Shown: positions 48,755-62,600, counted from the first letter of the stretch. The stretch is 64,000 bases of DNA from Saururus chinensis (GCA_035235625.1 CP141149.1:18789893-18853892); one strand, 5' to 3'. Notes: generated from the letters alone by a model not told the origin. Translations and numbers: made by a program.

Positions 48755-51057
48755 TGTAATATCCTATATTTTCCTAGATTTTCAAAAATTAAACATGTGG
48801 AAAATAAAGTGTTTGACCCATTTACTTTCTTAGTATAATAACTTCCTCATATAAAATTTATGGTTGAGACCATTGTGGTTAAAAAGTAGACAGAAAGAAC
48901 TTCGAAACACCACCAAGAATGCACGAATTAGAGTTCGGATGAGGGAGTTATGACCATTCAAAATTGAACATATCATATAGGGCAAGTTTACCCGATTTGG
49001 ATGTATATTTGGGCCGTTTTAGTCATTTTGTGGGCCCGATTATTTAAAGCGACGAGAATTATTAAAATATAGCCCAATTTATTAGCCTTGACCCAACTTC
49101 TAAGGGGAATAGGGTTCCTAATCCCCATGATTATAAAAAGGGCTTCCTAGGGATCAATTATGGGAGCTTTTGGCCCTTAGGGAAAGGAGACACAAAAGGA
49201 GTTCCAATGAGGCGGGTATGCGATGGTGGGGAAGAACGCAGAAGAGTGAGCTTGAAGACCAACAGTGGATCGACAACAACACAACAATCATGGTAGAATC
49301 ATGGAATAACTTAAGCTTTTCATTTAATAGTTCGATTAGGGATGCCCTAATCTGAAATTGGGTAATGGGATTTAGTTACATTATTAATTTATTAATAAAA
49401 AGGAGGATTGGGTGTTTGAGGAGGCACCCTGCCGGCCGGCCTGCCAACATCTGACATTTTCCTACCTGTGAGTTGCCATTTTTTGTTGCAGCTGAGGAGC
49501 CTCCTCAGCCATGCATGAGCAGGAGAGGCTATCATTGTCCCTGCTTCTTCAGCTCTTCTTCAACTCTGTCGGGCAGCAGGCGTTCGAGACGAAGGTGTTG
49601 TTGCCGCTGCCCCCTAAATCTCCATGTTTTTTTTGTCTCCAACCAGATCCAAGAGGATCTCACGCCTCAAACATAACCACTAGAGGCGTTGGCAGCAAAT
49701 ACCAAAAAGGGGAATAAAGAATGCCTTTTTCCTCTTGGCGGCAACTAGACATCACGAGACAGAGATAGGAATGATCTCAGTCGAGTCGCCTCTTGGCGTA
49801 AATCCAATTGGGTCAATCCCAGAGGCCACCTATGGCAATCGCTACACCGCCAGCAACCAGCAGATGTTGGCCGCACAAACTACCATAGACCTACAGTGCG
49901 AGTTTGGGTGTCGCCTAGCAAGGGCATCAGTGGTCGGGGTATCATGAGGCGGGAGACCCCTTAGAGGCCAGGGTCTAGGCTGGCGGCAGCTTGATGCAAT
50001 CCAGTCACCGCCCACTGCCCTGTGGGCATCTCTAGGAGGAAGATGAACCGTAGGCAGGTCTGCGGGTTTGGGCCGAGTCTGGGCTGGAACTGTCAACCCA
50101 GTCTAAAAAAACATCAGTGAATTGGGTCTGGTTGTCCAGGTTTTTAAACATGGGAAAATTCAAGAAAATTACAGACCATCCAGGGGATATGATGAGTAAC
50201 TGGACCAAGTTTCAGCCCAAGGAAAAAAACCCAGAGGCCATGAAATGACCAACCCTTGTAGTTGAATCATAGTGTGATATTCAATTGCTAGACTTAGGAG
50301 CTCCCTTTCAGGGGCATATGAGTAAAGTGATAATTTGAAAAAAAAATTCAATGAGATTTGTATGTGTACCTTAAATATAGACTAAGTCACATGATGGGGA
50401 AAAATCTCAATAAATGGATAATTAACTATTTTACCCCTAGGGTTAAGGTAAAAACATTAAATGAATCAAGGTCGGTTCAAGGGGTTTACGACCCGGTTAA
50501 ACGACAAGAAATTAAATTACCTCGGGTCCATAACGTCAAGGAGTACCCCTAAGATTAGTTTTGGACCCATTAGGGTTGAAGGAAGCCCTAAATAAATTGA
50601 TAAAAAAACCTCTATGAGCAAACTGGCCCGTATTCACGTGAATGGAATTAATGGGACAATTTGATAGTAAAACCTCTTGAGAGGTCAAAGACTTACCCGC
50701 AAATAGAGAGGACCATGCCCAATGTGAGATAATTATCCTAATGCCCTTAAGTGCATTATGACCCATTCTTATAAAAGTTTAATCAGCTAACCCAAGGAGG
50801 GTTAGGCCACGAGAGTGTGAACATTTCTAATATCATTATTTAGTTTAGTTCTTTATATTACAATATGCTTGGACTTATCTGGGTCTGTATTATTTATATT
50901 GTTCATTGTTTTGGTGTTTGCTATTGTTGTTGTTATAGTAATTTATCACTAGCTTAAATAATGGAGTTAGATAGCTTTGGATTGGGCCAGAACACCTAAT
51001 CAAGATAAAAATTAAAATACTTCCAGAGGGGTCTCGGACTAGTTCATAGAGTGAACA
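48755..51057 (-). mobile_element. Older inverted LTR copy (X-prime), first part
   Basis: On the plus strand it starts TGTAATATCCT and ends GAGTGAACA. It is the reverse complement relative of 52314-54782, and continues after the nested LTR at 54783-55978. Together these pieces form one LTR in the opposite orientation to the element inserted into it. The bases before it are ACAAT; its far end is eroded, so no target duplication was confirmed. Confidence 0.75.
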
Positions 51058-54000
51058 TGTCACGACCCGGATTTTTAAAACCCTTTTTAATTAAAGGACA
51101 AGTGATAAATCACGATAATTTTTTTAACACAAAACAAATCATCCGATAAAATATCCAAGTCGTGATAACTGGGGTTCACAAATACGAATATCAAAACATA
51201 TGATATTATTACACATGTCCAAATTTATTAAATAGCAGGTTAACCCTTTAAGTACAAGTCTGTCATCTGTCCAAAAATAAACAACCAAGTAAAGTTGACT
51301 CTCACGCCAGTAATTATAATTACATACAAGATTGCATAAGTAAGAAACTAGATCCCACTAGTGCAATGTCGTCCTCAAACGCCCCCTAACATCCTAACCT
51401 CGCAGCGTCCCTATCGAAAGAACCTGCAACCAAACAAGACCAAACAGGCAACAAAACATTTCCTCCCCCTAGAGGAGCATTTCAAAAGAACAAAAGTAAA
51501 ATGTAATGTTTTTCGGATCGGGCCAACATCACTCGATGTTAGTTGCCTACGTACTCATTAGACAACATCTCCAATGTTTCTAATAAGATCGGATCCAGAC
51601 GTAATTCTGCCTAAAACTACACTATACTAAAAAGCATAGCATCACACATGTAATGCTTAAGTATTTTAAAAGCAACCTAAATTTTATGCAAGTCCTTTAA
51701 TCATTCTACCTGTTCTATTTAAAGAAGCAGTATCAAACAATGTTATTAATTATCTCTTGAACCATTGTTCGATAAATAATATCCCCATCTAATCCCAATG
51801 ACATACAGATTCATCAGATGTCAACCTAAGTGACAAATGATAAACTCGCCATAGACCACCCTCAAAGGTAAATTCATGATGAAACACCCTGGAATCCATC
51901 AGGCCCCTGGAATCCACCAGGAAGTACCATCACCCCTCTTAGCCCACGAAGGACTTGATATGAGTGGAAAGGCATGGCTCACAACTACACTTAAACAAAA
52001 GTGGCGAGAAAAGCCAAACAAACAGGATGTCTGCTAACCTAAATGCGTGTACACTAAAAGATCCTCAATAGATCTGTAGTGAGTCAGCTCACGCAAAGCT
52101 CCCTCTAATGGGGAGGTGCAACTACACGGTCAAATTAGTGGCTCCTCAATAGAGCTAAAACTCAGGAAACCATTTTTAACCTTATCTTACTCATCAATAA
52201 GCCAGGATTCCAAATGACTATCCCAAACCCTGTTAACCCTTTCTAGACTAGGGTTTAAAACTTGAAACTGCCATCGGTTCATCAACCAAGGCAAATTGTG
52301 AGGTTAAAGGCTTTGTTCACTCTATGAACTAGTCTTAGACCCCTCTGAGGTGTTCTGGTTTTTATCATGATTAGGTTTTCTCGCTCAATCAAAACTAACC
52401 ACCCATCAATTAATCTTTCACTAATCTTAAACTAGTGATAAGTGACTATCACAACATCAATATCAAATAACGAAACAATAACAACTTAAACAATCAAAAC
52501 CACACAGGTCCAAGTAGGTCATAATATCAATAACCAAATTTAATAATGATATTAGAATTATTCGAGCTATGGTTCCATAACCCTCCTTGGGTTAACTTAT
52601 TAAATCTCTTTGAAAACTGATTGTAATACACTTGAGGGCATTGAGGTAATTATTCTATAATGGACAAGGTCGTCTCTGCACTCGATAAGTCTTTAACCTC
52701 TCAAAAGGTATCGGTTTCTCATTGGCCCATTAATTTCATTCACATGAATGCGGGTCAGTACCCTCATAATTGTATTTCTATCTTTTTGTTCAGGGCTTCC
52801 TTGAACCTCAATTAGTCAAAAACTAATCTCAGGGTTACACCTTGATGTTATGAACCAATGGTAATTTTTTTACTTTTTAACGGGGTCGTAAACCCCTTGA
52901 ACTGATCCCGGTTCAATTAACTATCTTACCTTAACCCTAGGGGTAGAACAGTCAAATATCTAATTACTGGAAATTTTTCCTAGCTTATGGATTGGTCCAA
53001 ATTTAAGATACACATTAAAATCTCACTGATATTTTTCTCAATTTTTAAATCAACTCATAGCCCCATGAGCCGGAGCCCTTAAGTCTGGTCATTAGCATCG
53101 TTCTATGATTCTAATCATAAGGGTAAATCAGTCATTTTATGGACTTTAGAATTTTTTAGATGTTTTGAAACTTGGGCACAACATAATCTCATGGTAATTT
53201 GTAATTTTTTTTCAAAATTTTCTGACAAATCTAACTCGCTGAACTGGAAGAGTGTGTATTGTTTTCTTTTTTTGCATATGTACAAAATCCTGAATTGTCT
53301 CTTGCCCTTCTACAATGCAAAAGCTACTCAATTTCAGATGAGTCCATGACCTAACAGTCGTTTGCATCAATATCTACTAACAATAGTCCACGAAATATAG
53401 AAAATTTATGGTTGAACCTAGAACTGTCGTCTCCGCTAGTGGGACTCGAGGATGTGGCATCCTGAGGGGAGGCAGCAGCCCATATTGGACGAGACCGCAA
53501 GGCAGGGCAAAGAGAAGGAAACAAGTGAAGTTGATAATGTGTGAGCGTTTGCAGAACCGCATCTTCAGAATAGGAAGAAGGGGTTGGCTAAGAAGTGCAT
53601 GGAGTTGTCGGTACTCTACAGGATCGACGACTTGCAAGCGGGTCACCCGACCCGGTCCAGGGAGCATATGACTTGCAAGCGGGTCATCTTCCCCTAAACA
53701 GGCCAGAGGCCATTCGGCCTCTGGAGGCACCGCCCCCTACCGCGGCGGAGGGGGTGGGTGGCTCAAGAGATCCAGACTGCCGGCCCACGACGGAACCGAC
53801 TGCGTCGGTCCCGCCACCGTCTGATGGTCAGCTGGCGGCGAAAAGGCTGCTTTTTTATAGACAGCGAAGCCACAGAGGCCGGGGCTAGTGCGGACCAGGC
53901 CGGCGCATCCGGGGCCATCATGGCTTGGACCTGCACGGCCGAGACTGGCGCAGCCTCGGCCAACGCCGCCAACACCTGTTATTTTTTTTAACAGTGACCC

Positions 54001-54782
54001 GAACGGCAGCGGCAGAACGTGCTGCCGGCGGGTCACCCCTGTCATGCTCGTCTGATGGTGGGGGTTTTTGGCCGGAAAAAAATGGGCCGGCTAGCTGGCA
54101 AAAATAAATTACATTACTCTCACACTGTTCACCGAAATTACAGAACAATTATTTATGTAACAATGATTTCTGCAATCATAAACTACGAATTGCATAAATC
54201 TAATTACTTTCAAATTTAAGTAATAAAACCTTTGCAAATCTACACTCGAAGACAACGACAACGATCTTACCTTAATCGCTGATTTGTTGTCAATCCACCA
54301 CCATTGGAGTCTTGCCGGAGCCTCACCATTCACCACCTTCTCCCCCCTTTCGGCCAAGACCCCCCTATAGTGCCCTAATGAGGCATTTTATAAATATGGG
54401 GACGAGGGTTCTTAATCCCCTTAGAAGTTGGGCTAATCCCCCTCAATTAGGCCACCTAATTGGGCCTCTAAATATTAATTTCGGAGCTCTAATTCATCGG
54501 GCCTGCAAAACAATTTAAATGGCCCAAATACACGTTTAAATCGAGTAAACAGGCCCTATACGATATGTTCAACTTCAAACATTTGTATCTTCCTCATCCA
54601 AACTTCAATTTGAGCATTCTTGTGGCGTTTTGAAGCTCTTTCTGTCTAATTTCTAACTACATAGGTTTTAGCCACAAATTCTATCTATGGAGAGTGTTAT
54701 TCTACTAAGAAAGTCAATGGTTCAAATAACCTAATTTCCACGTACTTAAACTTTGAAACCTAGAAGAATTAAGGATATTACA
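51058..54782 (+). mobile_element. Solo LTR, 3,725 bp (family X), nested
   Basis: It starts TGTCACGACCCGGATTTTTA and ends TTAAGGATATTACA. The flanks are GAACA (51053-51057) and TAACA (54783-54787). In the element's own intact copy of this site (about 52314, reversed) the sequence reads GAACA, so the right flank is a one-base-mutated duplication. It is inserted into an inverted older copy of the same family. 53680-54100 is GC-rich with chance open frames; no retrotransposon domains were seen. Confidence 0.8.
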
Positions 54783-55978
54783 TAACAAGGCCTTTGAACT
54801 GGCGATTTACCTTGGTTAATGAACTGATGACAGTTTTGACTTTAACGCTAGTCTAGATGGGACCGATATGATTTGGGATAATCATTCGGAATTCTAGCTT
54901 GTTGACGAGCAAGACAATATTCAGAATGGTTTTTCAGAATTTTAGCTCTATTGAGGAGCTGCTAATTTGACTGTGTAGTTGCACCTCCCCGTTGGAGGGA
55001 GCTTTGTGTGAGTTGGGTTCACCATTAATTTATTCAAAATTGTGTTAGTGTACATGCCTTTGGATTAGCTGACATCCTGCTTCGTTGGCTTTGCCCGCCA
55101 CTTCTGTTCAGGTGCAATTGTGGATCATGCCCTTCCACACCGGTCAGGTCCTTATGGGCTAGGATGAGTTATGGTACTTCTTGGTAAATTCTAGGGCCGC
55201 ACTATAGATGGTTCCCTTTACAGGAAGGTCCATAGTGGTTGTATCATTTGTCACTTAGGTTGACATTTGATGAGTCTTTATGTCTTCGGGATTAGACAAA
55301 GATATTAATTATCAAACAATGGTTCGAGAGATAATTAATAATATTGTTTGATATTGCCTGTTTGATTAGAACAAGTAGAACAACTAAAGGACTTGCATAA
55401 AATGTAGGTTGGTTGAAAATACTTAAGCATTGTACATGTCATGTTATGCTTCTTAAGATACTATAGTTTTTAGGCAGAACTACGTCTGGATCTGATCTTG
55501 TTGGAAACATTGGAGATGTTGTCTAATGAGTACATAACAACTAATATCGGGTAATATTGACAAGATCCAAAAAATATTAATTAATAATTTTGTTCTTTTG
55601 GAAATGCTCCTCCAAGGGGAGGAGATGTTTTGTTGTTGTTTGGTTGCGGGTTCTTTAGATGAGGACGTCGGTGGACAATTTGAGGACGACATTGCACTAG
55701 TGGGATCTAGTTTCTTATTTATGCAAATTTGTAAGTAATTGTAATTACTGGTGTCAGAGCCAACTTTACTTGGTTATTTATTTTTGGACCGACGATAGAC
55801 TTGTACTTAGAGGGTTAACCTGCTATTTATCAAATTTTGACATGTGTAATAATATCGTATGTTTTGATATTCATATTTGTGAACCTCAATTATCATGAAC
55901 TGGATATTTAGTCGATTTGTTTGATTTGAAGAAAAAAATTATATGTGATGATATGATGAATTATAATTGGGTATATAT
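54783..55978 (-). mobile_element. Older inverted LTR copy (X-prime), second part
   Basis: Reverse complement relative of 51058-52313: it shares AGTTGCACCTCCCCGTTGGA, the GATCTGATCTTGTTGGAA block and CTAGTGGGATCTAGTTTCTT. It resumes the copy cut at 51057. Its 5' terminal 25-35 bases are missing or replaced near 55978. Confidence 0.72.
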
Positions 55979-57490
55979 ACCTTTTTGTGTGAATATCCTC
56001 GTATTGGATCATACCTTAAAATGACAAGTTCTGTGCAACGCAATCCAGGACGTTTCAATGATTATGGAAGTCAAAATCTTAGCACTATGGTCCATGAGCC
56101 CTAGTGAGCCTTTGCTTCATGGCATAGATGGGGTGAGCCAGACTTCAAAGAATTGATGTCATAATATGATGGCCCAATATCTGTAGAGTGGTTCCCCTAG
56201 ATGAAGTTATAGTATCTAGAGAACCTTATGGTTTACACTTAAGAGCAAGAGATTCCTAGGTGAGGTCATGTTATAATGTTTAAAATCATGAAAAAATATT
56301 TGTGAATATTTTGCTCATTCCACATATGTGGGGTGATGATGATGTTTTCTATTAGATATGATAGTTGTTGATTTTGTGATGATGTAGTGTAATCATGTGT
56401 GTGGTTATTACATAGTACTTGTTTAGCTATCCCACTGGGTATAGTTGTATACTCAGCATCCATGTAATGCTAGTTCCTTGCAGGGTTAAAGTTATTTTAG
56501 GACTTTGAATATATTGCAAGGATTATGTTAATAAGCCACTTGACATGTTTAATGTCTTCTAACTTTAAGGTAGATGACTTTAGGCATGCGAGTGTTAATC
56601 TGTTTGTATTTATGCATATCAAGATATTCAGACATGTACCCACGCAAGACTCTGTGTACTTTAATATATGATTTGACTTGGATTATTATTGTACACTGAT
56701 TTAGTACTTGTATGTTAAAAAAAAGTTGACTCATACCCCGAGATAACTTGTCAATTGTTTGATAATTTTTTTTTTTTACTATTTTATTTATAGAAATAGG
56801 TTTAAAAATCTTGGGTGTGACAATCAATGTCTTTGGTAACATGCTTTGGGAATATAGTACAACATCAGGTGTAGGGATTTAGAGATAATTGTTGAATTAA
56901 TGAGGACACACTTTCTTGTTTGTGCAAGTAATTTTAACCTCCAACAAGTAAGATTGTTGTTTAGTTATTGTAATAGTTCAACAAAATCTCCATGCTTAGG
57001 GTAAAATTATCAGACCACTAAGACATTTACGAAAGGAACTTTGCTCAGTAACCTTATATAATATTTTTCAAAACTTTTTGGGAACACTGGGGCTAACCAT
57101 CACATAGGAAGATTTAGTTATGTTTATATATGACCCCTCATTTGAGCAAAATTTGTCTAAGGATCTTATAAATACCAACAAGAAAGCACATGTATTACAC
57201 ATGTAATACATAGTAGATAAAATAAATTAAATTAAATTATAAAGAAAATATGTATTGAATAAAAGTTTCCCTTGCATGCTATAGTTACATACATTGCTTT
57301 AAGGATCACAATGATAATTAGTTGTACACAAGCTCTATATTAACCCATATACACTATGAGTAGGCAAATTGTGAATCCAAAACTCATAGGCTAAATATTA
57401 TGTCATATGTTGGTGAAGACAATGATATTGAAGGACTTTGTGTCGTGGAGCATATTATTCATATTTAGAACCAATTTGCCAGTGGGTCTC
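55979..57490. other. LTR-like fragment and unassigned sequence
   Basis: The stretch to 56822 ends CTTGGGTGTGACA, which reversed is a plant LTR 5' end (TGTCACACCCAAG). A TATACTCAGC motif lies at 56447. The other end was not found. 56823-57490 shows nothing recognisable. Confidence 0.45.
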
Positions 57491-59678
57491 TGTAGCACCC
57501 CGACATTTTAAATTACTTTAAAGGTCAAAGTGCTGCCAATTCGAAATAAAAATACGGGCCAACATCAACCATGCACATAAGATTAATTATATATTAATTT
57601 ACATAATTACAAAAACTTTACAAAATAAGGCCTATTATGCAAATTCAAGTCACACAATATACATATTACTACGTAACAAAAGGACTTGACAAAATAAATT
57701 CAAAGTGCAGATCTTTCGAAGTTCTATAGGTAATCTCCATTGGCATCAACTTCTTCATTTTGACTTGCAACATCTAGGGGTGGGTGAGTATAATTATACT
57801 CAGTAGATAGAATTAAATTCTATTAGCATGCTCAAACATAAAACATACACAAAGATGCATAAAATATTCTCATAATAATTTATATTCAAAAGTCGACTCA
57901 AAATAATATTATCAACTAATAGAATCCAACATACTTCTTATACAAAAAGTTAGATAAATAGTTCTTCACAGAATCCAGTAAACTCGAATAAATTGTTCGT
58001 AAGCAGAATTCAATAAATAATTTAAAATCAAATAAATCATCATTCACAGAATGCTGCCAATACCATTTTTTTGTTGGAGGTGGGAAAGCTCAATGGATAT
58101 GGGTCAAATTTTAGGAATTAGGAATGATTGGATGGGATCTCTATTTGAAAACTGGTATCTGTCGCATCTCTCCCTCAATCTCAACTGGGTTGTATCACTC
58201 CTAAAACATGCATTACTCATTCACAGTTCTGAGTAAATTCCCTGATCTCCCTAGCCTACTATCATTAGAACGATGAGAGGAGAGACATACACCCATGCTT
58301 GTGGGGTCACGGGATCAAAATGAAAGAGATCTTCCCACGATATCTCATTTTATGGGTACACCATATGCCATAATAGGTGGTACCTAGGAGTCATAACTGA
58401 TAACTTTTGAGCTTTATACTAAATAACTACCCTTCAAAACCAGTCAAAATGATTTGTAAATGTAATTCACATAATAATATTTTAAAATTCATATCACGAT
58501 AAAATCCCACTAAGAGATGTACAAGATGTTATTATTTCAGCATTTGTTAGACCCCTAGTAAATACCATATTTTTTGAAACAATTCTTCATAAAAGAAATA
58601 CAAACTAGTATGTCATAGTCATAGCACATAATTATAGTTTAAAACCACCTACCCTTCTTGAATTTGTTGAGAGTAGCAGAGGGCGGTCAGTGCCTCTTCT
58701 TACTCCCAGGGAGTTCTCTTTCTGGCTCAAGAGCTGTGGGTGAAGTCTTCCCTTACGTTGGGATGATTCCTCCCTCCAACTTGAAAGTGGTGGATGGAGT
58801 CTCCCCTTTTGCTAAGATAAGTTCTCCTTCCGAACTGAAAGTGGCATATAGAGTTTCTCCTTAAACTGGGAAGCTTTCTTCCTCCCGGCCCAAAAGTGGC
58901 AAATAAAGCCTCTTCTTACCCCAAGTTGTTTCCCCCCTTTAGAGTAGATAACTCAAAAAATGGACCCCTCTATGACATAGAGAACCCTCGAATTAGCTAG
59001 GAACAGTTTTTGAACGGAAGAAATCGAACGTAAAACGGCTTAGAAAAGGACGTAAGAAACTTTCATAACGAGCAGAGTAAGGAGAAGGGTGTGGGGCGAG
59101 TTGGAACCTCCCCACCCTCCCCTTCTTATAGGCATGATGGGCTGTTGGATGCGAGACACATGTCGTGCATCCAACAAGAGCAGGACCATGGCCATAGTGG
59201 GCACAAGCCTGCCCCATTTGTAGCACGTGAATCAAATGCAATGCACCAGTTCACCTATCGCAGCAAAAAAAATAAATTTTTTAATTTTTAAAAATTTTAT
59301 TTTTAATATAAAACAAAATTTAAAACTTCAAACGAGCGTAACTCCTTACCTCGAACTTAGAATCTCACATTCTTGGTACTGTTGGACTTGTATTGACGAG
59401 CCCTTCAAAACAAGATCACACAAGATCATGTTTTATTATCAAATTAAAGTGGGCCCCACCTATGACACACTTCTAAAGGCCATAGCCTACTATCCCGGTG
59501 TCCGATTGATGCGTTCTTCGGCTTGATATGTTTGTCTCTCCAACCCCTATCGTATACCTTTCATTTAAATGAATCATGCTCAAAATGGTCCAATTTTAAG
59601 AAAATCAGCTATTGGGCCCTAAACTTGTTTATGGGCCCAAATGTTCAAATTTTTCAATAAAAATTCAAGGGCGTTATA
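57491..59678 (+). mobile_element. Solo LTR, 2,188 bp (family E, related to D)
   Basis: It starts TGTAGCACCCCGACATTTT and ends TTCAAGGGCGTTATA (CA decayed to TA). An exact target duplication GTCTC flanks it (57486-57490 and 59679-59683). It carries the palindrome GTGAGTATAATTATACTCAG at 57785, a 54-55 bp minisatellite at 58670-58910 like that of family D, and the module with ATTCTTGGTACTGTTGG near 59370. No coding domains were seen. Confidence 0.85.
58670..58910 (+). repeat. 54-55 bp minisatellite in LTR E
   Basis: Degenerate units with (G/A)AAAGTGG-type cores near 58730, 58785, 58839 and 58893, each followed by a GAGTCTCCCCTT-like segment. Position in the LTR and unit length match the arrays at 2880-3500 and 41790-42140. 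Confidence 0.75.
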
Positions 59679-59683
59679 GTCTC

Positions 59684-62600
59684 ATTTGATAAGCTCTTTG
59701 GGGCCTTTTCAAGGGCATTAAAAATATACCAATCCGAATATTTATAGTATATGTAAAATTATAATAATTATTATAAAACATTATGTTGTATACATGGGCC
59801 CAACAGAAAGCATAGTCGTGTGGGATCTCATTTGATAGAGCTCTTCAAGAGCTTTCATACAATACCAAGAATGTACAAATCTGGGTTCAAGAGTGTAAGA
59901 CATAATATTATAAAGTTAAAATCAACATAACTAAAAAATTAAGGATTAGGATTATAATATCTTTGACTTTTGGGGGGTTAGGATGAGTCAAATAGGGGTA
60001 AAAAAGGGATTAATAATATAAAACAGGGTCAAATGGTTAAAATTTGAAAGTTCTATAATACACTAATTTGCTTTATATTATAGTATAATTTTTGTACTCT
60101 CTTAGCCCTGTTCAACCAAAGATAAGTAGATTATTTGCATACACGAGGTGTGTTGTAAGATCTCTAATTTATTTTAGTTTAATTTCCTTTTTAATTATGT
60201 GAATTTGTGTGGTTTACCTTGTTTGCAGTTTTGATTTGGTTTTGGGGTTATGGGTTAGTAATTATGACTTTAATAATGTTTATTTTTATTTTTATAAGTA
60301 TTAATGTAAAACTTGATTTATTCAATTTCTATCAATTTTATGGCAATTTGTCTTAATTTTTCCTTAATTTTGGAAGCGGACCCTACCATGGGCCCCACAT
60401 CAATGTTGGATGGCGTGCAACCCATTTGACCCCCTACCCTTATATTATTTTATTTCAGTGGGTTTGGGTGAGATTAGATCCATGTTTGAACCAAAAATAA
60501 CCTTAATTAGCCATTTATGATGTTTTAACCTATTTTATAGCCCAATAGTTTGTTTACCCAACCCAAAATCCTTATTATTGAAACAAATCCTAGCATATTT
60601 GCCCAAATGGGGAAGAGGTGTGTTAGGAAGAAGTGCTCTACCCCCATTTCCAAAAGAATAAAATCGGATTAAGGTGTGTTTTCTTGCCCTAATCACCCCT
60701 ACTCTTTTGATTTTGGTCATAATCACTCTTATCTTATTTTCCCCATCTTTATTCTTGATTTTTTCTATTAAAAGTCTTATTTTTAATTTTGATTTAAAAC
60801 CCTAAATAGGTGATTTTTATTTTTAACTAAAGGATATCATAGATATACCTATTTTCAAGTTGATTTGACTATTAGTTAATTTTAATTAATTTTTAACAAA
60901 AATATTAAATTTTGGGTAGGATTTCATTAGGATTGAAGCTCTTTCGTGGATTCAAAGTCTTTATAGAGGTAAGAGATTTTTACCTTGTATGGTTTTATTC
61001 ATTGGAATGCATTATTATAGATTTATTTGAGCTCTTGTTTCATTTTGAGGTTTAATGATGATTTGTTAAAAGCACGCGATTTATGGTTATTTTCTTGTGA
61101 TTCATGAAAATGATTAGATCTATCATGCTCTAGGGTTAGATTTTGATAATATGATGTTCCATGGTGATTTTGGAATTTATTTAGAATTTTAGAATGTTTA
61201 CGGCTTGAATTTTGAAAGGTTGAAGACGAACCGAAAAAGTGAACTGTCTCATGTGTTTGAACGGACAAACAGGGCATTCAAATGGTTGTACTGCAAATTT
61301 GTAAAATATGCCAAATTTTAGTATTTTCTATCATTTCTTGTTATCTTCTCATAAATCTAATTCTTTATGACTATGATGAGTTATTGATTACCTATAAATG
61401 CTACTGTGATTATATGAGAACCATCTTTGAATTATGATTTTGTTCAAGCATGATTATGACTATACTTCTTTAGTTCTAGTATGATATTGTACTTATTTTA
61501 AATCTATGTTTTGTTGATTTGTCTATTAACTACCCTATGATTCTAGTAAGGCATGACTATGATAATTTATGTATGCTTGCACATGTTATATTGATTTTAG
61601 GTGATTCATGTTCTATATATTTTAGCTTAAGTATGACCACCACCATGCATAGGTATATTCTTGCTTATGACCACATGATTTTTATTTATCATAAATGGAC
61701 CATATTACATGCTCATAGGGACTGATTTGAGTATGTTTAATTGTGCTTACATTCATTAGACTTTGCTCGTATATATATCATGTTGCATGCATCATTTGAA
61801 TGATTTATCAATAAAGGTTAATCATGATTGGCTGTGATTAAATGATTGGATGCAATTTGATGTAGTTGTTTTCCGGATTAGCCGCTCGGAGGTTTATCGA
61901 TTCGGTTTTGACAAGGTTTTACGTTCCTTTGAGAACGAGTTTCCTCCTCATGTGAGAAGAGCATATAGCTATAATAAGTTAAATTGGCGAGTTATCTGGA
62001 CCCTGAGAATCTAAGTTGGTTTGTTTATGTGTACTAGCTTACTAGGGCAACTTTCCCCATTAGGGAATTTACCCAAACTGTTCTATTTTTATTTTAGGAA
62101 TTCGAACCTTTCATGTTAGGGGTTGTTCGGGTTGAGCAGGTCTGCTTATGCTTCGGCTGATTAAGCAAAATTATTTTCTCAATTGTGAGACATTCACCGA
62201 TTGATTTATACATGTGTATGAATATAATGCTTATTAACACAAGATGTGTAGGAATAATGATTCTTATGTTACATATGTGATTATGGAATGAATTTGCATA
62301 AATATGTACGATGGTGTGTGATTGGTACACTTGATATTATAGGGTGAATGTTTATATTGAGATATGGTTATGCATGATACGAATGTTAAAAATTAATTCA
62401 TGTAGGATGTGATTGTCATAATCAAATTCATATGATTACACGTGATGTGTATATATTTGATGGGCTATAAATGAACATATGATATACACGTGACATGATA
62501 TGTACTTATGGAACATAGGTTATATTATGATATGCATGTGACATGATTATGTGTTATGAAATATGTTATACTTCATGATATTCAGGTGACATGATTATGT

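Noticed and set aside
53377-54148. Several GC-rich open frames inside LTR X
   Set aside because: Both strands are open, there is no domain similarity, and they fall within a bounded LTR.
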